From contig CM019236.1 in NCBI GenBank assembly GCA_009741485.1, forward strand, positions 66,911,781 through 66,975,780: a stretch of 64,000 bases of DNA, in the 5' to 3' direction. A model generated the notes under the pieces. That model ran no database searches. It was not told the origin of the DNA and saw only the letters and a list, made by a program, of their open reading frames with translations. The stretch is from Malurus cyaneus samueli. Its lineage: Eukaryota; Chordata; Aves; Passeriformes; Maluridae. The translations under genes were made by a program, and so were the position numbers. Positions 14,401 to 26,662 of the stretch are shown here, piece by piece (position 1 is the stretch's first letter; the number at the start of each line of letters is the position of its first letter).

Positions 14401-15650
14401 GTGTCTTTGTTGCAAAAAAAATTTGTTAACGCGTGTTCTGTACTGTCGACAAAAATCTACTAAGGTCACCTATCACAAAAGATTTCTGAATTCAGTCCAA
14501 TGGCAATTGTTATAATATAAAGCACTTATACATAGTTAAAGGTAGGAAAGCAAACTTACAGTGAGGAATTTTGCTGCCAAGTTCAAAAAGGCAGTGAAAT
14601 ACGTTTGAGATTATTTCATAATTCTTTCAAATTAGTTATTGAAAAGAAAAAGGAATTGACTGTTTAACAACATGCATTTAACATGCTATGCAAGTCATTA
14701 AAGCACAAATGAAAACATCTCTAATGACAGAAAGATTTGTACTTTGCAATCTATATGTCACCCGATAAAAATCAATAAGTGAACAGTGCAATAAGACCTT
14801 ACAACACCAAACTTATTGCAAGTAAATGAACCATTCATGTTTCCTGTTTTCTTCAACTGCATTTTTGGTTCTCTTTCTTTGATCCTTTTCTCATTATTGT
14901 TTGATTGCTCTCATGGGAACAAAGAAAAATGACTGATAGGATTTTGGAGTGAAAGATATGTTGTCTTCGAAAAACGGAGGCTTTGGCTTACAGAACTAGG
15001 GCATTCTTTGGCAGGGGTTGGAGGGACACAAGAAACTTCAGAGAGACCAAAACATAAGAATGGAAAAATTAGTAAATAGAAATAGGAGTCCAAACAAGGA
15101 CTTCTGATAGGTCATGAAAAAACTGTTTAGAAACTTTAAAAAATCCTCTAATAGATAAAAGATAACTGGAAGATGTATGGATAATGGAAGGTCAGTAAAA
15201 GAATAAACTCTGAGGTGGAAGAAAGTGTGGAGAACGAGAATGATGGGGTGAATATCCCATGAGAACATTACCCCAAACTTAATGTTTTACCAAAACAGGC
15301 AGTGGTAGAATAGGATTTACAAATAGATTCACCATGGAAAAATCCAGAATGCTTCAACTCCTCCAACACAAATAAAAAAAACAAAAAAAATGACAAATCA
15401 TAGCAATTGTCACTGATTGTCACCCTTAGAATAAAAAGACCTGTAATTTATCTACTGTTAATATAATTTTTAACATACTAGTTTGATCTGAACTGTTTCG
15501 TGAATACAAAATAAAAGAGAAGAATGAAACAGGAAATAGATGTATCTCTTAGTAGCGTTACACAGAGAATCTGATAAATTCACCCTTCTGTAAATGCTTA
15601 TGTATTCTGAACAGTGCAGAGCAGACTGTCTGTTTCTACTTAACGAGCTT

Positions 15651-18600
15651 GTTTTTGTTGACCCTCTATGACCTTGGCTAAGTACTCTTTTCCTAAAAAC
15701 GAAGTCTGGATGCTTCACTTCTGGCAAGTTTAGGAAAAAGAATATGTAATTGTTGGCTCATAAGATTCAGAGTTATACTGTCTTTGCAAACTCTTGCCAT
15801 AGGCTTGCTGTTTTACCTTTGGTAACAATAGGTTCCCTTTGCTCTGAAGCTGCTTTTAAAAGTGAGCCCATCCTCTAGAAATTTGGTGAATAAAAAGCCA
15901 CTTCATCCTTGAAAATACATGCATTTTAACATGCAAAGTGGCTCATGTGTCAATAGAAATTTTTACTTGACAGCAAAGGGATAGACAGGACAGGAAGAGA
16001 GGCAGAGATTAAAGAATGTGTAAGCTAAAAGGAACAAAAAGAGAAGTTTGAATTCTCATGTATATACATTTTGCATTTTAATTGGAATTGTAATTTTCTC
16101 AGCATTCATGTACTAAATCTTTTGCTGTCCTTCAATCCAAAACAGTTTTTCCCCCTTTGGTTTCTCTGTAGGTTCTCTTTCCTCCTCTGCTTCCACATGT
16201 GGTCAACTTATCTAGCAACAACTATAGGTTAGAAACACCTAGTGTATTTCCCATCTCACAGTATGCTTTTCTGTAAAAATATAACAGAAATAGTTTAAAA
16301 TGCAGAAAACAGCATACACTAGAAATAGAAGAGTAGTGAAAATAGTACAACAGAGGAAGTAGCGGTTACGCTGCTGGCGTGGACAAGAGGTTTAGGTCTC
16401 ACTCTCTGGGTTTGCCAGTAAAGAGAGAGAAATGTCATTCTGGAACAGAGTCCAAGAAATGTCCACTGACATGACGCATGAAAGGATATTATTCCTGTAG
16501 GAAAGGTAAGGAAATTGTGACTATTTGGGGTTCAGGGGATTTTACGCTAAGTGCAAATACCTGCCAAACACCCATGGAGGGGAGTGTACACAGATGGACG
16601 CAGCGGTTGTTCAGTGGTCCACAGTGACAGGCCCAGAGAACACGGGTTAACACTAAAACAACAAGAGAGTCTATCTGATATCAAGCAAAATTACGTTCTT
16701 GTGAGAGTGACAAACACAGTTGCTGAGACTTGTGAATTCCTCTTGGAAAGATTCAAAAGAAACTTGAGCATGGTACTGAGCAATAATCTCTGGAGGGCTT
16801 CACTAAGCAGGGACTTTGTCCCCAGTGGTTCTTCCAGTCTCACCACTTAGATTTCTGTGGCCTGAGGAAATAAAGAGGAAATTGTATGTCAAATATGACA
16901 CTAAAAAAGCATTAGGCCACGAGCTCCTGCAAAGAGGATGAAATCCGTAGATTTTATGTACAGAGACAAAAAATGTTTTGGACTAAGATAGGAGACAAAC
17001 AAGAGGGTCAACTGCTGAATCTATATAGATTCATTCAGTCCTTTCAATGAAAATAATTTAATTATATTAATTACAAAGAAGATGAAGTGTAGCTATTCAG
17101 CTAGAAATAGTCTCGTCAGCTAAAAATTAGTAGGGTAACAATGACTGGAAAAAATGATCTGTAGCTGAATGTATTACTGCTCATCAAACAACAGAATTAA
17201 TTAATAACATGATGTATTCTCCACTGTACATGTAATATGAAGGTAACTGATGTTAACATGCATTCTGATCTATGTGGTGACAGAACAATTCATGGCAATG
17301 CCAGAGGAATGTGCAGAGGCCTGGGGAAAGACTCCACTGAAAACCTCTGTAGGTGAAGTCACCCAAATGATCCCATCCACACTGTTAATTCAAAAGGTTT
17401 ATGAAATTTGAACTTCAGAAGTAAAAAGATCAAAATGTAGTAATAATAGAACTTAGTCCTCCTTATCTTCCTCCTCCTGTAAAAATGAAAAAAATTGCTT
17501 TGTCACTCTGAGAATTATTCCCCTTGTTTTCAGTGTGAAGAGGCCAAAGCTTTTCCATGACTGCTGATTCAGTGGTGGTAAGAGTTTCTCAGAGCTCATC
17601 CAGAGAGGGAGCAAATACTGCTGTATTTTTCACACACGAGATAAAACATCCAGTATCGTTAACATGTAATTTTTATCTATTTTCCTTATTCTGCTGCCAT
17701 TCATTGGCCCCAGTTTCCAAGCCAGGAAGCTTGATGTTCTTAATTAAGACCATTTTCACACTGTTAGCCTCATTTATGTGAATTAAACGGACAAGCACTC
17801 ACTTTGGGAATTTAAACTTGTTCATATTAATTGTCCCTTCCAAAATTTATTTCAAGATGTGAAAAAATTAAGACTTAAAATAATTATTCAATGAGATCTA
17901 GTTTTTATTTCATCTAGAGAGCATTCAATTTAATTACCAAGGTCAGCATCTGAAGTGTCTATGTGGCATGTTCTATAACTAAATATATGTACAGTTGCAT
18001 TATTTGTTGCCAAGCCAATTGAATTTTGGAAGATATTTGCATCTGCAGGCTTGCATAATTTGACAACGTTTGTCTAGTTCTCAACTTAGCTTATTTTTCC
18101 TGGTGCAGTGACTCGAAATGTGAAAAATTATAACTTCTACGACTGCATTAGCGTGCACGACTACTGCATTCTAACTTTGTAAAATAAGACTAGACACATT
18201 CGGAGACCTTACTATAAGTTCTTTCATCTCAAAATATTTACCATGAAAGGATGACTCAGAAATGAAAAACAGCACTAGTAGTCTTGCTATTCATGCAATA
18301 TTCATGTCGTCTCTTTTGTTCATCATGCCTCCAAGTGGTGAACAATTTTTCCCCTTACTTTCAATTTAACTTTCCTCGTTCATTTTGTGCAATTCGTTTT
18401 AACTTTCAAAATATCATTTGAAAATTCTTGAGGATCTAAACATTTTTTCCAACCAGACACGTTTGTTAAATAATTTAATCAAATGTCATGCTTTGCCACT
18501 TCTGCATTAAAATTCAGTATATACAAGTGCTGCAAAGTCTAATGGAAATCGTTGGCTTTGTAGAGGGAAGATGGGAAGAATATAGTAACAGATGCTCCAC

Positions 18601-18871
18601 AATATTTAGGACTATTTACATAGGACAACACACAGCAGTAAGGTTAGAGAAGAAATGAAGTGCATTCTACTCGAAGCCGCTTATGACCATGTTACACTGC
18701 TAAATTAACTGCTCGTTCACGATATGACTTGGCCCATTTACAGAATGGCTGGGAGTTCCGTTCTAGTCAGACAGTCATTTTTCTTTACTTTTAATACCAG
18801 TCTATGTCTCCTAATGACACAGCAACCCTCTGCAAAGTGAGTCCTATAAGGAAGTGCTGTAAGATAGGCAG
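15651..18871. other. Single-copy non-coding stretch between palindromes
   Basis: No gene, RNA or recognisable transposon is seen. Frames such as 16551-16850 and 17557-17781 have no recognisable domain or splice context. The right part (about 17950-18560) looks more constrained than the rest and is listed separately. The stretch stops at a run of Ns. Confidence 0.5.
17950..18560. promoter_or_regulatory. Candidate conserved non-coding element
   Basis: This is an AT-rich stretch with several retained CpGs (for example attagcgtgcacgactactg, acattcggagacc), octamer-like atttgcat, and homeodomain-type TAATT cores. There is no frame and no repeat. Its texture resembles vertebrate developmental enhancers, but conservation cannot be judged from one sequence. 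Confidence 0.25.
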
Positions 18872-18896
18872 NNNNNNNNNNNNNNNNNNNNNNNNN
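18872..18896. other. Assembly gap, 25 Ns
   Basis: Exactly 25 Ns sit immediately before the first base of palindrome 2 (18897). A fixed 25-N placeholder is typical of automated gap filling where the inserted sequence does not fit the estimated gap. A single N also occurs at 127. Confidence 0.97.
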
Positions 18897-20470
18897 GACA
18901 GCTCCAGCTGGTGCACCACATCTTCTCTGGGCACGTTTCCCTGCTTCACCATCTCACACAGAGAATTTCATCCTTAGACTTTAATTCTAAACCTCACCTT
19001 TCCAGTTAAAAGCATTCTCCCTTGTCCAGTCACTGCCTGCATTCAAAGAAGTCCCTCTTCAGCCCTCTTGTTGTAACTTTTGGTACTGTAAGGGGCTCTA
19101 GGTCTCAGCCAGAGCCTCCCTTTTCCGGTTGGACAACTTCAAGTTCTCTCAGCTTGTCTCCATACCAGAGGTGCTCCAGCTCTCTGATCACCTTTGTGTC
19201 CTACTCTGGTCTAAATTCTAAGAAGGCCTTATGCTGGGGAATCCAGAGGTGGATGCAGAATTCCCAGTGGGGTCTAAGGATAGAGAAGGAAGTAGAGAGT
19301 CACCTGTCTTGCCCACTCTCCATGCTTCTTTTGATGCAGCCAGGAACATCTGGCTTTCTGGGCTGAAATGCGCATTGGCACTTTATGTCCAGCCTCTCAT
19401 CCACTCCCCCCGCTCAGAGCTCAGAGCTGCTCTTGATCTGTACATCCCTCAGCCTGTGTTGATGCTGGAGATTTCCCTGACCCATGGCAAGACCTTGCTC
19501 TTGGCCTTGCTGAGCTTCATGAGCTCACATGGGCCCACTTCTCCAGCCTGGAAAGGTCTTTCTGAATGTCAGACCCTCCTCGCACCATGCCTGCAGCACC
19601 CCTCCCCTGGTGCCGTCTGTTGCACCTGCTGAGGATACACTCAGTACCTCTGTGTCTGTAACTGGTGAAGATGTTCAACAGTCCCATTTGGTCCCAATAC
19701 AGAGCTCTGAGGGATACCACTTGCTCCTGGTTTCTGCTCGAACACTGAGCCCTTGACTGCAACATATTAAACAATACCTTATTCTTCTCACAGTCCGTGC
19801 ATCAAACCCGTTCATACCCTGTTTACTAGGTGAGCATAATCCTTGGGTCATACCAAAAGCCTTTCACAGTCTAGGCAGATGACATCCACAACTTCAAAGT
19901 CCAGGTCGATGATATCCACAGTGTTCCCTTGTCACCAATGCATTAATCTACTACTGCAGAAGTCTAGTAGAATAATAAGGTGCAACCTGACCTTGGTGAA
20001 GCATGTTGGCTGTCTGTAAGCAACTCCTTGTCTTTAGACACAGCTTCCAGGAGGATCTGTTCCAATATTCCTGCTGCTCATGGAGGTAAGAATGACTGGT
20101 CAGTAGTTCCAAGGGTTCTTTTTTTGGCTCTTTTCAAAAACAAACATGATTTTTCCATTTTCAGTCATGGGGGACTTCACCTGATTGCACAAGTTTTCAA
20201 GATGATGGGGAGCTTGGCAACTGCACCATCCAGTTCTCTCAGGACTCTAGGATGCATGTCATCAGGTCCTACAGACTTATGAGTTCCTCAGGTAGACTTG
20301 ATCTCATCCCACTTAAATGGGAGAGATTTAATTTCCAAATCCCTTTTCAAAGGCTTGAGATGTGTGGGAAGAGAGATAACCATTGAACACTGAGGTAAAA
20401 TATTTTTGAGTATCTTGTCTTCTCCAGGTCAGGTCTTACTGGCTCTTCTGTCTTATTTAGCAGAGTGATA
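18897..20470 (-). mobile_element. CR1 LINE, antisense copy in left arm of palindrome 2
   Basis: This is the mirror of the CR1 at 24950-26532. Recognisable antisense blocks include cttgtctccataccagaggt, aattcccagtggggtc and gtcccaatacagagctctga, the last encoding the VLGP region of the reverse transcriptase. It is cut at the N gap before its 3' end. Frames on the plus strand here (19022-19366, 19231-19632) are shadows of the antisense CR1. Confidence 0.85.
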
Positions 20471-21012
20471 CATTTATCGAAGCTGTAAATCAGTGATAGA
20501 AAGACTTAAATCAAATGCACTAAGAAAGAAAAGACCACGAATTATATTGAATAAAATTTACAATATTTTAACTAGTAAATTGTATTTCCTAACTAGACAA
20601 TACACAGCTATGTCTCTAATCTTACAGCTAAATGAAGAGTAAAATTATATGTAATGAATTCATAACACTGCACATTGTAAATTACTGAGAGTGAGAGGTT
20701 TAAAGTGTAGCTGGTTGAACAATTATGAGATCATATCACTTTATTTTGCATAATTTTAAAAATTGGAGTAATAAAGCTTCTTAGGCTACTTGACAATAAT
20801 AGTTTGAGGAAATAATCCCTGGTGTGAGACAGTGACACTGTGGAAAAAAAAAGTGTAAAATTACCCTAGGTAAACCTAAGGAAAGGCAAGCTGCTATCCA
20901 CACATCGAAGATACCTTTACAAAACCATTTTAAACTATTCATCTGTAGTTATTCTGTCAGCTATTTAAGTCAAAAAATGAGGTGTTAAATTGGAATAAAT
21001 ATCACTGATAAT

Positions 21013-21057
21013 TCATATATATATATATATATATTATATTATATATATAATAATTAT
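21013..21057. repeat. AT microsatellite
   Basis: This is a TA dinucleotide tract with interruptions in the left arm of palindrome 2. The mirror position in the other arm (about 24350-24415) is AT-rich but much less regular, making this the clearest local difference between the arms. Confidence 0.8.
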
Positions 21058-22574
21058 ATTAAAACTGGAATCAGGATAACAACCTACTCTGGTATCATAC
21101 TCAGATTTTGGTATGTAGGGCCTGTAGCACCAAGATGAGACATAACTGGTACACCAAGAAGTCAACAAAAAAGTTACTAAAATACCTGAAAGACAAACAG
21201 GAAATTATCAATCAACGTGTGTTGTTTATTTATTATGACATAATTTTTTAATATCTCTAATTTTTTTCTCCCTGATAAATTCCTAGATCAACCATTGCCT
21301 AGGAACTATCTGAAAGTTTACTTTACATATATATATTCAACAACCCTATGATTAAAAAATTAAATCTCAGAAGACATGAAAACAAAAGAAACACCATAAC
21401 AGGTCAGATCAAACTTCTCTCTAATACAGAAACCTGATCCTTGTACCACCTCCAGAAGTGGAAGTGTGCATGAAACAGGAGATTCATGGTGAAACCCTGA
21501 TATGCCAGCACATCTTCTACCAGCTACCTCTTCTTGACCTTGAATTGCATTCCAGTCAGATTTACTAGCCATGAGTGGTTTTACTACTCATGAACTTAAC
21601 CAAATCTAAGCTGCTCACCACCTTTACCTCCATGATATACCATGACAATGAGTTACACTACACTTTTTGGGAAGTATGAAAAATTACTTCCTTTGTTAGT
21701 TTTCAGTCTGCTACCTGAATACTACTTTCAGTAAAAGAACCAGTAAGAACACAATGAAACAGAAAAAAATTTTTCTTATGCCCTACTTGTCTTCTGAAGC
21801 AGTAATAACCCTTCAGCTGCTAAACAGTAGCAGATGTGCAACAGGTTTTTCACACCATGCTGCTGTTAACTGAGGACTATCACCTTTTAGATTAGTAACA
21901 GTACACAATAACACAACATGGAAACTTTAAAAACAAATGTTAAAAATAACCCAAAGAAATCAAACCAACTCTCTATCCTAAAGGTTTCAAGACACACAAT
22001 GAAATGTTACAGGACTTCTCTACTTCCTGTAGAGTCGGGACTGCTTTCTAGCTAAAGAGTAAATTTTGAGCTCATAAGCATGAAAAAGGATAGTGAACTT
22101 CAGGACACTTGTAGTGAAGTGTACCTGCAATCTCAGGTGCAGCACTTAATTCCAGACTAGAACAGCAGCTCTGTTATCCCAACTTCTGTGCTGCTACAGA
22201 GCAAGGATGGACAGCTGGGTGACGCACTACAGTGCCTTTCATTTTGTGGACAAATGGAGTGAGAGGAAGAGCAAAATTATTTCTAATTGACACTGCATGT
22301 GGAATTGGGTCTGCAGGTGAAAGGCTTGGTGTGTCAATTCTCTACTGCAGTACAGCTCCAGCTACTCTTATTTCTGGACCTAGACGGATAATGACAGGAC
22401 CATGGGAAGGAAAAAATTGTAAGGTCTGAGCCTTACTACGGACATGAGAAAATAATCATCTTTCAACTAATGGAAAAGTGCCAGCAGAAAAACAGGGCAA
22501 GTAAAAATAGTTATTGTATCAGTAGTCACATGATGACATGCACTACTCCAGGTCCAAACTAGTTAATCAGATTC

Positions 22575-22815
22575 AAAAAAAAAAAACAAACTTGCAAAAA
22601 AAAAAGGAAAGAAGCATAAATATCACCCATTCAACTATACCAAAAGCTAAGACTTACTTGAAATAGATGCCATTAAAATATACATACATATATATATATA
22701 TATGTATACTCTCTTATGTGAGAAACATAACCCAAACTGAGTCGACACCAATCCTGCTAATCACAGAGTTATTATTTTTACATCAGATACTTCCTGTTAC
22801 AATAAGTTATTCTAC
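22575..22815. repeat. Spacer of palindrome 2, shared with palindrome 1
   Basis: This is the same loop sequence as 7776-8015, in the same orientation. Landmarks are gaagcataaatatca, ctaagacttacttgaaatag, a TA core at 22683-22706, gagtcgacaccaatcctgct and aataagttattctac. A further 23 bp (22816-22838, caggcgtaaaaatattcg and on) lie between it and the right arm and are not found in the other spacer. Confidence 0.9.
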
Positions 22816-22838
22816 CAGGCGTAAAAATATTCGTTTGT

Positions 22839-25800
22839 AATCTGATTAACTAGTTTGGACCTGGAGTAGTGCATGTCATCATGTGACTACTGGATACAAT
22901 AACTATTTTTACTTGCCCTGTTTTTCTGCTGGCACTTTTCCATTAGTTGAAAGATGATTATTTTCTCATGTCCGTAGTAAGGCTCAGACCTTACAATTTT
23001 TTCCTTCCCATGGTCCTGTCATTATCCGTCTAGGTCCAGAAATAAGAGTAGCTGGAGCTGTACTGCAGTAGAGAATTGACACACCAGCCTTTCACCTGCA
23101 GGACCCAATTCCACATGCAGTGTCAATTAGAAATAATTTTGCTCTTCCTCTCACTCCATTTGTCCACAAAATGAAAGGCACTGTAGTGCGTCACCCAGCT
23201 GTCCATCCTTGCTCTGTAGCAGCACAGAAGTTGGGATAACAGAGCTGCTGTTCTAGTCTGGAATTAAGTGCTGCACCTGAGATTGCAGGTACACTTCACT
23301 ACAAGTGTCCTGAAGTTCACTATCCTTTTTCATGCTTATGAGCTCAAAATTTACTCTTTAGCTAGAAAGCAGTCCCGACTCTACAGGAAGTAGAGAAGTC
23401 CTGTAACATTTCATTGTGTGTCTTGAAACCTTTAGGATAGAGAGTTGGTTTGATTTCTTTGGGTTATTTTTAACATTTGTTTTTAAAGTTTCCATGTTGT
23501 GTTATTGTGTACTGTTACTAATCTAAAAGGTGATAGTCCTCAGTTAACAGCAGCATGGTGTGAAAAACCTGTTGCACATCTGCTACTGTTTAGCAGCTGA
23601 AGGGTTATTACTGCTTCAGAAGACAAGTAGGGCATAAGAAAAATTTTTTTCTGTTTCATTGTGTTCTTACTGGTTCTTTTACTGAAAGTAGTATTCAGGT
23701 AGCAGACTGAAAACTAACAAAGGAAGTAATTTTTCATACTTCCCAAAAAGTGTAGTGTAACTCATTGTCATGGTATATCATGGAGGTAAAGGTGGTGAGC
23801 AGCTTAGATTTGGTTAAGTTCATGAGTAGTAAAACCACTCATGGCTAGTAAATCTGACTGGAATGCAATTCAAGGTCAAGAAGAGGTAGCTGGTAGAAGA
23901 TGTGCTGGCATATCAGGGTTTCACCATGAATCTCCTGTTTCATGCACACTTCCACTTCTGGAGGTGGTACAAGGATCAGGTTTCTGTATTAGAGAGAAGT
24001 TTGATCTGACCTGTTATGGTGTTTCTTTTGTTTTCATGTCTTCTGAGATTTAATTTTTTAATCATAGTGGTTGTAAAATATTATGTAAAGTAAAACTTCA
24101 GATAGTTCCTAGGCAATGGTTGATCTAAGGAATTTATCATGGGAGAAAAAAATTAGAGATATTAAAAATTTATGTCAATAATAAACATAAACACAACGTT
24201 GATTGGATAATTTCCTGTTTGTCTTTCAGGTATTTTAGTAACTTTTTTGTTGACTTCTTGGTGTACCAGTTATGTCTCATCTTGGTGCTACAGGCCCTAC
24301 ATACCAAAATCTGAGTATGATACCAGAGTAGGTTGTTATCCTGATTCCAGTTTTAATTATGTTATGTAATACTTATTATCTATTATATTATTATCATCTA
24401 TCATGTTTTGATATTTATTCCAATTTAACACCTCATTTTTGACTTTAATAGTTCGGACAGAATAACTACAGATAATATGTTTTAAAATGGTTTTGTAAAG
24501 GATCTTCGATGTGTGATAGCAGCTTGCCTTCCTTAGGTTTACCTAGGGTAATTTTTCACTTTTTTTTTCCACAGTTGTCACTGTCTCACACCAGGCATTA
24601 ATTCCTCAAACTATTATTGTCAAGTAGCCTAAAGCTTTATTACTCCAATTTTTTTAAAATTATGCAAAATAAAGTGATATGATCTCATAATTGTTCAACC
24701 AGCTACACTTTAAACCTCTCACTCTCAGTAATTTACAATGTGCAGTGTTATGAATTCATTACATATAATTTTACTCTTCATTTAGCTGTAAGATTAGAGA
24801 CATAGCTGTGTATTGTCTAGTTAGGAAATACAATTTACTAGTTAAAATATTGTAAATTTTATTCAATATAATTCGTGGTCTTTTCTTTCTTAGTGCATTT
24901 GATTTAAGGTCTTTCTATCACTGATTTACAGCTTCGATAAATGTATCACTCTGCTAAATAAGACAGAAGAGCCAGTAAGACCTGACCTGGAGAAGACAAG
25001 ATACTCAAAAATATTTTACCTCAGTGTTCAATGGTTATCTCTCTTCCCACACATCTCAAGCCTTTGAAAAGGGATTTGGGAAATTAAATCTCTCCCATTT
25101 TAAGTGGGATGAGATTCAAGTCTACCTGAGGAACTCATAAGTCTGTAGGACCTGATGACATGCATCCTAGAGTCCTGAGAGAACTGGATGGTGCAGTTGC
25201 CAAGCTCCCCATCATCTTTGAAAACTTGTGGCAATCAGGTGAAGTCCCCCATGACTGAAAATGGAAAAATCATGTTTGTTTTTGAAAAGAGCCAAAAAAA
25301 GAACCCTTGGAACTACTGACCAGTCATTCTTACCTCCATGAGCAGCAGGATATTGGAACAGATCCTCCTGGAAGCTGTGTCTAAAGACAAGGAGTTGCTT
25401 ACAGACAGCCAACATGGCTTCACCAAGGTCAGGTTGCACCTTATTATTCTACTAGACTTCTGCAGTAGTAGATTAATGCATTGGTGACAAGGGAACAGCT
25501 GTGGATATCATCGACCTGGACTTTGAAGTTGTGGATGTCATCTGCCTAGACTGTGAAAGGCTTTTGGTATGACCCCAAGGATTATGCTCACCTATAAACA
25601 GGGTATGAACGGGTTTGATGCACGGACTGTGAGAAGAATAAGGTATTGTTTAATATGTTGCAGTCAAGGGCTCAGTGTTCGAGCAGAAACCAGGAGCAAG
25701 TGGTATCCCTCAGAGCTCTGTATTGGGACCAAATGGGACTGTTGAACATCTTCACCAGTTACAGACACAGAGGTACTGAGTGTATCCTCAGCAGGTGGCA

Positions 25801-26532
25801 ACAGACGGCACCAGGGGGAGGGGTGCTGCAGGCATGGTGCGAGGAGGGTCTGACATTCAGAAAGACCTTTCCAGGCTGGAGAAGTGGGCCCATGTGAGCT
25901 CATGAAGCTCAGCAAGGCCAAGAGCAAGGTCTTGCCATGGGTCAGGGAAATCTCCAGCATCAACACAGGCTGAGGGATGTACAGATCAAGAGCAGCTCTG
26001 AGCTCTGAGCGGGGGGAGTGGATGAGAGGCTGGACATAAAGTGCCAATGCGCATTTCAGCCCAGAAAGCCAGATGTGTCCTGGGCTGCATCAAAAGAAGC
26101 ATGGAGAGTGGGGCAAGACAGGTGACTCTCTACTTTCCTTCTCTATCCTTAGACCCCACTGGGAATTCTGCATCCACCTCTGGATTCCCCAGCATAAGGC
26201 CTTCTTAGAATTAGACCAGAGTAGGACACAAAGGTGATCAGAGAGCTGGAGCACCTCTGGTATGGAGACAAGCTGAGAGACTTGAAGTTGTCCAACCTGG
26301 AAAAGGGAAGGCTCTGCTGAGACCCTAGAGCCCCTTACAGTACCAAAAGTGACAACAAGAGGGCTGAAGAGGGACTTCTGACAAGTGCATGGAGTGACTG
26401 GACAAGGGAGAATGGCTTTTAACTGGAAGAGGTGAGGTTTAGATTAAAGTCTAAGGATGAAATTCTCTGTGTGGATGGTGAAGCAGGGAAACGTTGCCCA
26501 GAGAAGATGTGGCTGCACCAGCTGGAGCTGTT
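22839..26532 (-). repeat. Palindrome 2, right arm
   Basis: This is the inverted copy of 18897-22573, starting aatctgattaactag and ending near 26532 within the CR1 tail. The CR1 continues past the arm to its natural 3' end (about 26662), so this arm is joined to normal flanking sequence while the left arm begins at a gap. If one arm is artefactual, it is more likely the left one. Confidence 0.92.
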
Positions 26533-26662
26533 CAAGCCCAGGTAGAATGGAGCTTTAAGCAGCCTTGTCTAATGGTAGATGCTCCTGGCCATGCCATGGG
26601 GGTTGCATTAGATAGCATTTAAGCATCTCTTACAATTCAAAATGTTCTGTGATTCTTGATTC
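24950..26662 (+). pseudogene. CR1 LINE, 5'-truncated, ORF2 degenerate, with 3' tail
   Basis: In the autonomous element ORF2 encodes an endonuclease plus reverse transcriptase for target-primed retrotransposition. Here only the later RT part and the 3' region remain. Seen directly: a SGIPQSSVLGP-like peptide at about 25706-25738, matching the CR1 GxPQGSVLGP block, with one glycine changed; IQKDLSRLEKWA at about 25855-25893; and the downstream CR1 region with ttaaagtctaaggatgaaat, agcagggaaacgttgcccag and ttctgtgattcttgattct at its end. Stops and frame changes interrupt it throughout, so it is inactive. It overlaps the right arm of palindrome 2 and runs about 130 bp beyond it. Confidence 0.85.

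Larger units (their letters stand above)
8012..15650 (-). repeat. Palindrome 1, right arm
   Basis: This is the inverted copy of 1-7775, starting at ctacagaag (8012), which mirrors cttctgtag ending at 7775. It ends near 15650, but the true end cannot be fixed because the partner sequence leaves the window. This arm is the noisier copy. In the block 14170-14400 several bases are missing or added relative to 1190-1410, which destroys the frame that is open there. That pattern suits unpolished long-read sequence better than selection or normal drift. Sequence right of about 15650 is not seen in the left arm. Confidence 0.92.
18897..22573 (+). repeat. Palindrome 2, left arm
   Basis: This is the reverse complement of 22839 to about 26532. 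The arm starts at the N gap inside an antisense CR1 and ends at ttaatcagatt next to the spacer. Within about 1.2 kb of the centre the two arms are almost identical: the 70-codon frame at 21360-21572 is repeated exactly at 23841-24053. Farther out, indels and a diverged AT tract (21013-21057) appear. No gene is recognised. The frames at 21360-21572 (minus) and 22232-22429 (plus) match no family I know. Confidence 0.93.

Noticed and set aside
19022..19774. Plus- and minus-strand frames of 85-133 codons
   Set aside because: They lie inside an antisense, degenerate CR1 and are shadows of it.
21360..24053. Two identical 70-codon frames as a duplicated gene
   Set aside because: They are the same sequence in the two palindrome arms. 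The frame has no recognised domain and proves only high arm identity.
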